Positions 26,034 through 32,334 of a stretch of 32,334 nt of DNA are shown here, piece after piece. The notes below the pieces were generated by a model. The model was not told the DNA's origin. It saw only the letters and a program-made list of their open reading frames with translations, and made no database searches. Origin of the DNA: Nostocales cyanobacterium PMM_0081 (GTDB lineage: Bacteria; Cyanobacteriota; Cyanobacteriia; Cyanobacteriales; Nostocaceae); contig CASBQC010000388.1 in the NCBI GenBank assembly GCA_949127805.1, positions 1 through 32,334 on the forward strand, written 5' to 3'. Positions within the stretch are counted from its first letter, which is position 1. Each line of letters starts with the position of its first letter. Both the position numbers and the translations under genes were made by a program.

Positions 26034-27404
26034 AACTTCCTCTGCCAAATTTTCTAACTTCACTTCTATTTGTTCACCTGTTTTCAAATCTTTCAAAGAG
26101 GATTTTTCCGCTGCTGCTTCTTCAGAACCAATAATTACACACAATTGAATTCCTTGCTTTTCAGCTAACTGGAATTGTTTACCCAAGGGACGCTTATCAA
26201 AGCTTGTTACAACATTAATTCCCGCTTTTCGGAGTTGTTGGGAAATATTTAAATAAATCGGCATTAAATCTTCTTGCATATTCACTACCATCACCTGTGC
26301 TGGTGTGGCAGCTAAGGTATTCAAAATACCAGCTTTGAGCAAGCGACTAATTAAGCGAGTTAAGCCGATAGAAATGCCTACACCAGGCATTTTCTCACCG
26401 ATAAATGTGCCGACTAATTCTTCATATCTGCCACCAGAACAAATACTGCCTAAGGCTTCATGCCCTAATAAAGTTGTTTCGTAAACTGTACCTGTATAAT
26501 AATCAAGACCACGAGCGATCGCTAAATCAATACAAAAACGATTTTCGGCAACTCCCAGATTCCTTACACCTGCAATTACCGTTTCTATTTCAGCAACTCC
26601 TAGACTAAATTGCTCGGCTTCTGGCAGATTTTGCGCGAGGTACTTGAGTTTATCTAATACCTCATCAACTGTGCCATCAATTTTAATAAAATCAATTATT
26701 TTTTGTGTCTGTTCTGCTAATATGCCTTCTTTTTCTAATTCTTGCTTAACTTTAACTTCGCCGATTTTTTCGAGATTATCAATAATCCCAATACAGGATT
26801 TTATTTGATTTGCGGCAATTCCCACTGACTGAAAGAAACCTGTGAGAATTTTCCGATTATTAATGCGAATCAGAAAATCACCAATATTAATTGCCTCAAA
26901 TATCTCTGAGATAATTGCCGGCATCTGAGCATCATATAGCAAGCTGAGTTCACGACGCGCAACTACATCAATATCGCACTGGCGAAACTGACGAAAACGC
27001 CCATCTTTTGCCCTTTCTCCGCGAAAAACAACATCCATTTGATAGCGAGCAAAGGGAAAGGTTAATTCATTTAAGTGACGGGCAATATAAGCCGCTAGAG
27101 GAACTGTTTGGTCAAATTTTAACGCGCGTGCTTCTGAACCAGTTTCACCTGCTTTATCCCTCTCAGCCTGCCGATTTGGTGGCAAGATGGGGTCAATACC
27201 ATAAATGATATTATCACCTTGATTACCTTTTGCTTGCAACACTTCTAAGCGTTCTACAGCGGGAGTTTCAATAGGTGTAAATCCATAACTTTCAAAAACT
27301 CTGCGGATAGTATCTAGCAAATATAATTCTAGGCGCTTTTCGCTAGGAAGAAATTCTGGAAATCCACTAGGGGTGGAAAAATTTATTTTGTCAGCTTTTG
27401 CCAT
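26016..27404 (-). CDS. hisS: Histidine--tRNA ligase
   Basis: PSGFPEFLPSEKRLELYLLDTIRRVFESYGF, FRQFRQCDIDVV, IARGLDYYTGTVYE, SICSGGRYEELVG, PGVGISIGLTRL. Confidence 0.96.
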   Translation of the reverse strand: MAKADKINFSTPSGFPEFLPSEKRLELYLLDTIRRVFESYGFTPIETPAVERLEVLQAKGNQGDNIIYGIDPILPPNRQAERDKAGETGSEARALKFDQTVPLAAYIARHLNELTFPFARYQMDVVFRGERAKDGRFRQFRQCDIDVVARRELSLLYDAQMPAIISEIFEAINIGDFLIRINNRKILTGFFQSVGIAANQIKSCIGIIDNLEKIGEVKVKQELEKEGILAEQTQKIIDFIKIDGTVDEVLDKLKYLAQNLPEAEQFSLGVAEIETVIAGVRNLGVAENRFCIDLAIARGLDYYTGTVYETTLLGHEALGSICSGGRYEELVGTFIGEKMPGVGISIGLTRLISRLLKAGILNTLAATPAQVMVVNMQEDLMPIYLNISQQLRKAGINVVTSFDKRPLGKQFQLAEKQGIQLCVIIGSEEAAAEKSSLKDLKTGEQIEVKLENLAEEVKKRLF

Positions 27405-27839
27405 GCCTTTATCCTTGCTAAATTTAGTTAATCTGTGACTGGTAAAACGAAATGCTAATAGTTTAAAATATTATCAAGTATCGATAAGCATTTCTCAATT
27501 ACTAACAAAATTAAAAAAGGTTACATGATTCAACTCATTTTCTTAGTATGAACACTTACGACGGCATAGCCACTACCAAGCGTTGAGTTTCAGCTTTTGA
27601 CGACTGAGTAAAACTTTTGTTAATCCTTGACTAGAGCGGTAACTGGCATTTTCCATTTTTATTCCCTAGCGAAGAAGTTGATGCTGATTACACTTAATAA
27701 AAATCTAAAAGTAAAGTTCTTCTAGTTTAACTTCCCATGAGCAAATTAAATATGAAATTAACCACAAAATCTAACTTATGTCAATATGTTAGCTAGATAG
27801 ATAACACAGAACATATAAGCAGTTGATCGGAGTTTTTTT

Positions 27840-29186
27840 ATGATAGTCAATTCCAAGATAGAAGAACAAGTAAAACAAACTGCGCTCCAGCCTGAGGAAA
27901 ATCAAGAGTTCCACTGGAGGCAATGCTGGTATCCTGTTTGCTTTGTACAAGATTTACCCAAAAACCGACCTTATAGCTTTTCTTTGTATGACGAACCGTT
28001 CGTTTTATTTAGGGATCAAAATGGACAACTTGTCTGTCTGGTAGATCGTTGTCCTCACCGTGCTGCTAAACTCTCTGACGGACAGATAACTGACGGTAAA
28101 ATAGAGTGTTTGTACCACGGTTGGCAATTTGGCAGTGATGGTCAATGTCTGCATATTCCCCAGTTGTCAACGGATGCCAAAATTCCTACTAATGCTTGCG
28201 TGCAATCATTTGAAGTTGTGGAACGTCAAGGTATCGTTTGGATGTGGGCTGGAGAGCGTGAAGCTGCTGTTGATGGGTCTATTCCAACCATAGAGGAGTT
28301 GGAAAAGCCAGAATTTGTCACCACAGACGTTATGCGTGACCTTCCTTACGACCAATTCTCTTTTACAGAAAACGTCATCGACCCAGCTCACGTTCAAATC
28401 AGTCACGATGGCACTTTAGGAAAGCGAGAAAATGCCCAGCCATCGGAAATGGAAGTTATCGAAAACTCAAGTCAGGGAATTCGAGGAAGGTTGCGAGGAA
28501 TAAACAAACCTAATCAGCCTTGGACACAACTAGAATTCATTGCTTCCAACTTTGTTAATTATAAATATAGCATTGCACAGCGAGGTGTGATTGGGGGAGT
28601 CGCGTTTTATTCGATACCTCTAGGTAAAGGTCGATGCCGGATTTTTGTGAGAAATTATAGTAGTTTTAAGACTTGGAAACTCAAGCTGACACCTCGTTGG
28701 CTAGATCATATGTTTCGCAACAAGATACTTGAAGAAGATATGTCACTTGTGATCGGGCAAAAGGCACAAATTGAGCGGTTGGGACAAAGCTTAAAACAAG
28801 TGTTTTTGCCGCTTAAAACCTGTGACACTTTTGTTTTAGAGTATTACAAGTGGCTGGATAAATTCGGGTCATCTTTACCCTATTATCAGGGCTATTCAAC
28901 TTCTAAAAATATAGACAGTAGTGATAATAATTCTTCTACCCCAATGCTGTTAGACAGGTTCTCGCAACATACACAACTGTGTAGTTCTTGCTCTAGTGCG
29001 TACCAAGTCACAAATCGAGTGAAACAAAGTTTTGTTGTAGTTGCGATCGCTCTTGCAGCTCTGGCAATACTTACCGAAACGTGGATACAAGTTGTAGCAG
29101 TTTCCGCGTCTCTTGGGGCAATTGGTTTAGCAGTTGCTGCTGAGAAATTAAAAACCCACTTCCAGCGTCCGTACACTCGCCAATAA
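27840..29186 (+). CDS. Rieske 2Fe-2S oxygenase, PaO/Tic55-like
   Basis: Rieske motifs CPHRAAKLSDGQ and CLYHGWQF; mononuclear Fe region ENVIDPAHVQISHDG; C-terminal CSSC and two hydrophobic segments. Confidence 0.9.
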   Translation: MIVNSKIEEQVKQTALQPEENQEFHWRQCWYPVCFVQDLPKNRPYSFSLYDEPFVLFRDQNGQLVCLVDRCPHRAAKLSDGQITDGKIECLYHGWQFGSDGQCLHIPQLSTDAKIPTNACVQSFEVVERQGIVWMWAGEREAAVDGSIPTIEELEKPEFVTTDVMRDLPYDQFSFTENVIDPAHVQISHDGTLGKRENAQPSEMEVIENSSQGIRGRLRGINKPNQPWTQLEFIASNFVNYKYSIAQRGVIGGVAFYSIPLGKGRCRIFVRNYSSFKTWKLKLTPRWLDHMFRNKILEEDMSLVIGQKAQIERLGQSLKQVFLPLKTCDTFVLEYYKWLDKFGSSLPYYQGYSTSKNIDSSDNNSSTPMLLDRFSQHTQLCSSCSSAYQVTNRVKQSFVVVAIALAALAILTETWIQVVAVSASLGAIGLAVAAEKLKTHFQRPYTRQ

Positions 29187-29202
29187 TAGCGTCATAACAC
29201 TG

Positions 29203-30618
29203 TTATTGGCTATTAAACCACCAAGGGTCGCTCACGGTGTCTGTTTTGATCAAAAATGCTTTTGAGCGCATAAATCGTGTCATTGCGGCTGATCCCATGC
29301 GCGATCGCCCTAAACCGGAGAATTTAAAGGCGTTTATTTCACCCTCAGACAAAATAGTGTTGAGTGCAGCATCGTTGATACTGATAGCACCTGCATCTAT
29401 CTGCTGGGCAACTTCTAAAGCTTCTGCTTCTGAGCCAAAGACAGCAGCACTTAGCCCATAGATGGTATCGTTGGCTAATGCGATCGCTTGCTCAACTGTA
29501 GAAAAAGCCATCACGGGCATAATTGGTCCAAAAGTCTCTTCGGTCATCACTGTCATCGAATGGTTAACACTTGTGAGAACTGTTGGACGACACCACCAAC
29601 CACCACTTAATTGCTCAACTTCCCCACCGCAGTGAATTACCGCTTTCTTAGACACTGCATCTTGCAAATGGTCTTTAATAATCGCTGCTTGTCTTTCGGT
29701 AATAATCGGACCGATTTCGCCATCTTCAATTTTAGGATGAGCCAGCCGCAGGCGATAGGCTTTAGTTACAAGTTGATGGTAAAACTTATCAAAAATTGAT
29801 TCAGCTACGTAAATTCTCTCAATCGACAAGCAAGACTGTCCGCTGTTGACGACTGAACCCCACAAAATTGCTGATGTTGCTAATTCTATATCGGCTGATT
29901 CTAAGACGATCGCCGGGTCTTTTCCTCCTAATTCCAAAAAAGCGGGAATAAACTGTCTCGCTGCGGATAAAGCAACTTCTCGTCCGGTGGCTACACTGCC
30001 GGTAAAGCACACCACATCCACATTCTCAATTAATTCGGCTCCAGTTTCCCCTGCACCCTCAATAAAAGTTAATATGTCGCGCAATTTAGGAACAGTGCTA
30101 AGTGTCGCTAACAGAGGTGCCATGAAGCGGGGAGTAATTTCACTGGGTTTGACGATGACAGCACAACCCGCTAGCAATGCCGGAATGGTATCAATCGTAG
30201 ACAGCAATAAGGGAAAATTCCAAGGGCTAATCACCCCAACTAAACTATAAGGAACCGCTGTTTGTTGCAGTTGGATAAAAGGTATTGCTGTACCTTTTTC
30301 AAAGTCTTGCAGTAATTTTGGCGCTAATCCACACCAGCGATCGATGCTAGAAAGGAATGAGTCAATTTCCATCACCGAGATTGATAATCTGCCCGTATCA
30401 GCAACTAAAGCCTCCGTGAGTTTGTCACGCTTAGATAATATCGCTTGTTTCCACTGCTGTAAGGTTTCAATTCGTCCTTGTAAACCAATTTGCAGCCAGA
30501 TTTTTTGTGCCCTCCGCAGACGGCTACATTGTTGTGATAGAAGCTTTATTGGTGGCGGTATAATCACGTAGTCATACTTTCCGGTTCGGGGGTTGCGAAC
30601 TTCAATTGGTTTACTCAT
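29203..30618 (-). CDS. Aldehyde dehydrogenase family protein
   Basis: GVISPWNFPLLLS, VVCFTGSVATGREV, LELGGKDPAIVLESADIE, NSGQSCLSIERIYV, ETFGPIMPVM. Confidence 0.95.
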   Translation of the reverse strand: MSKPIEVRNPRTGKYDYVIIPPPIKLLSQQCSRLRRAQKIWLQIGLQGRIETLQQWKQAILSKRDKLTEALVADTGRLSISVMEIDSFLSSIDRWCGLAPKLLQDFEKGTAIPFIQLQQTAVPYSLVGVISPWNFPLLLSTIDTIPALLAGCAVIVKPSEITPRFMAPLLATLSTVPKLRDILTFIEGAGETGAELIENVDVVCFTGSVATGREVALSAARQFIPAFLELGGKDPAIVLESADIELATSAILWGSVVNSGQSCLSIERIYVAESIFDKFYHQLVTKAYRLRLAHPKIEDGEIGPIITERQAAIIKDHLQDAVSKKAVIHCGGEVEQLSGGWWCRPTVLTSVNHSMTVMTEETFGPIMPVMAFSTVEQAIALANDTIYGLSAAVFGSEAEALEVAQQIDAGAISINDAALNTILSEGEINAFKFSGLGRSRMGSAAMTRFMRSKAFLIKTDTVSDPWWFNSQ

Positions 30619-30668
30619 TAGTCAAGAGTCATTAGTCAAGAGTCAAGAGTCAAGAGTCAAGAGTCATT
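30619..30668. repeat. Tandem heptamer repeat (AGTCAAG/AGTCATT units)
   Basis: ttagtcaagagtcattagtcaagagtcaagagtcaagagtcaagagtcatta directly abuts the ALDH start codon. Confidence 0.9.
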
Positions 30669-30890
30669 ACCCAATCTCAAATTATCCCTAATTTGCCTAG
30701 ACGCTCGATAGTTTGTTGCTGTGTTTGGATAAAGTGTTTGCGGTCTACTTCTTTATCCAGCATAATGTTTGCCGGGTAGAAATGCGACTGGCTTGGGTGC
30801 GATCGCGCTGCCTGATTCACCGTCTGACACTTAACTTGAAGTGCCTTGGCACAAAATGAGTCTATATTATCAATGTTCGTCCTTGAGATT

Positions 30891-32334
30891 TCATCCTTCA
30901 GATGACTGACTTTCTTGATTCATACCAACAATAATCACATGTTTATCTAATTTTTCATATCGAGCAACAACCTGAAAAATTGCAGTTTCAGCGGCATGAT
31001 CCCACACATGAGCATGATGAAGGTCAATAATAACTTTTTCCGGGTCTTCAGTATAGTTAAAGAACTCAACAAAGCTGGTAATTGAACCGAAGAAAAGTTG
31101 TCCCGATATTGTATATATTTTCGCACCCAAAGCATCGAAGGATTTAACTACTTTGATTTGGGCTGCTTTCCAAACGAAAATAAAAGTACTAATAATTACA
31201 CCTACTAAAACACCTTTAGCAAGGTCATTAGTCAAGAGAGCGATCGCCACCGTTACAGGCATCACAATTGCATCAGTCAGGGGCATTTTTCTTAACTCTT
31301 GTAATGATTTCCAACTAAAGGTTTCAAAAGCCACCATAATCATGATACCAATTAATACTGCCATCGGTATCTGCTTGACTATATCTCGGAAAACAAAGAT
31401 TAAAGTTAATAAAAAAGCCCCAGATACAAAAGTTGATAAACGCCCTTTACCTCCAGACCTAATATTAATAATTGATTGCCCAACCATCCCACAACCAGCC
31501 ATTCCACCAAAAAAGCCTGTGACGATGTTGGCAATACCTTGACCTTTCACTTCTCGATTTTTAGAACTCTTAGTTTGTGTTAGCTCATTGAGTAAATCTG
31601 CGGTTAATAACGATTCTAAAAGACCGACAATCGAGAGCGTTAATGAGTAAGGCAAAATAATCCAAAAGCTTTCTAAAGAAAAGTCAATATGCGGCAAATG
31701 AAACGATGGCAGCGTACCTGTAATATTCCCAATATCTCCGACTCTCCTAAGATTGACTTTTGTAGTTATTGCCACGATTGTCATAATTACAATGGCAACT
31801 AATGGTGATGGTACAATTTTGGTAATACGAGGGAAAAGATAAACTATCGCTAATGTAGCTGCTACCATCAAATACATTTGCCAAGGTTGTCCAGCAAATT
31901 GTTTAACTTGAGCTACGAAAATTAACACCCCTAAAGCATTCACAAAACCTGCCACAACCGATTGAGGAATAAAGCTAAAAAATCTGCTTAATTTCCCGAC
32001 TCCCATCAGAAATTGAACTATCCCAGTTAGAATGGTGGCTGCAAATAAATACTCAACTCCATATTTTTCTACTAATGATGTCATTAGTAATGCCATCGAA
32101 CCAGTTGCAGCGGAAATCATTGCCGGTCTTCCACCAAACACGGAAATAACGATGGCTATGCAAAAAGAAGTATATAAAGCTACCATTGGCTCAACTTTAG
32201 CTATAGCAGCAAAAGCCAGAGATTCTGGAATCAATGCTAATGCTACAGTCATCCCTGCTAAAACATCACCTCTAACGTCAGAAAAATCTATAGTTTTTAC
32301 TCTCGCAAAGTTTAATTTACGAGCTACTATAATA
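30891..32334 (-). CDS. SulP family inorganic anion transporter (5' end beyond window)
   Basis: SulP membrane region (TVALALIPESLAFAAIAKVEPMVALYTSF) and C-terminal STAS-like region; reading frame stays open upstream of the Met at 32252 to the window edge (IIVARKLNFARVKTIDFSDVRGDVLAGM). Confidence 0.93.
   Translation of the reverse strand, partial: IIVARKLNFARVKTIDFSDVRGDVLAGMTVALALIPESLAFAAIAKVEPMVALYTSFCIAIVISVFGGRPAMISAATGSMALLMTSLVEKYGVEYLFAATILTGIVQFLMGVGKLSRFFSFIPQSVVAGFVNALGVLIFVAQVKQFAGQPWQMYLMVAATLAIVYLFPRITKIVPSPLVAIVIMTIVAITTKVNLRRVGDIGNITGTLPSFHLPHIDFSLESFWIILPYSLTLSIVGLLESLLTADLLNELTQTKSSKNREVKGQGIANIVTGFFGGMAGCGMVGQSIINIRSGGKGRLSTFVSGAFLLTLIFVFRDIVKQIPMAVLIGIMIMVAFETFSWKSLQELRKMPLTDAIVMPVTVAIALLTNDLAKGVLVGVIISTFIFVWKAAQIKVVKSFDALGAKIYTISGQLFFGSITSFVEFFNYTEDPEKVIIDLHHAHVWDHAAETAIFQVVARYEKLDKHVIIVGMNQESQSSEG

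Noticed and set aside
29846-30250. 134-aa plus-strand ORF antisense to the aldehyde dehydrogenase
   Set aside because: Shadow ORF within a well-supported ALDH gene.
30619-30668. CRISPR array candidate at the AGTCAAG heptamers
   Set aside because: 7-bp units with no spacers; a simple tandem repeat, not CRISPR.
31224-31240. TCATTAGTCAAGAG match inside sulP resembling the heptamer repeat
   Set aside because: Lies inside a well-aligned coding segment (LLTNDLAKG) and is short; most likely chance.
31153-31542. 129-aa plus-strand ORF antisense to sulP
   Set aside because: Shadow ORF; the minus-strand SulP frame is unambiguous.

Overview
Chromosomal window from a filamentous (Nostocales-like) cyanobacterium, inferred from abundant HIP1 octamers (GCGATCGC), a PEP-CTERM protein, a Tab2/Atab2 protein, a DUF1350 protein and heptamer tandem repeats. 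Most of the window is ordinary chromosomal coding sequence: EamA transporter, DUF1350, Tab2/Atab2, DUF2470, metallophosphatase, Uma2, M48 peptidase, DUF4330, alpha/beta hydrolase, FtsE, WecG/TagA glycosyltransferase, NarL-type regulator, REC-GAF-PP2C phosphatase plus HATPase, HisS, Rieske oxygenase, aldehyde dehydrogenase and SulP. Three things stand out. (1) A type II restriction-modification pair has an intact C5 methyltransferase, but the endonuclease reading frame carries one in-frame TAA near its 5' end. (2) A complete TnpB-only IS605-type element has both hairpin ends visible, and the tnpB stop codon lies immediately outside the right end. It sits in a roughly 4 kb accessory stretch with IS701-like and Tn3-like transposase remnants and next to an OCP C-terminal-domain homologue. 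(3) There is an unusually dense set of short palindromic or MITE-like repeats: a 113-bp identical pair, a family of GTAGAGACGTAGCA palindromes, a composite inverted-repeat element and hairpin arrays. No CRISPR array, rRNA or tRNA was recognised. All family calls come from reading the sequence; no database search was run.
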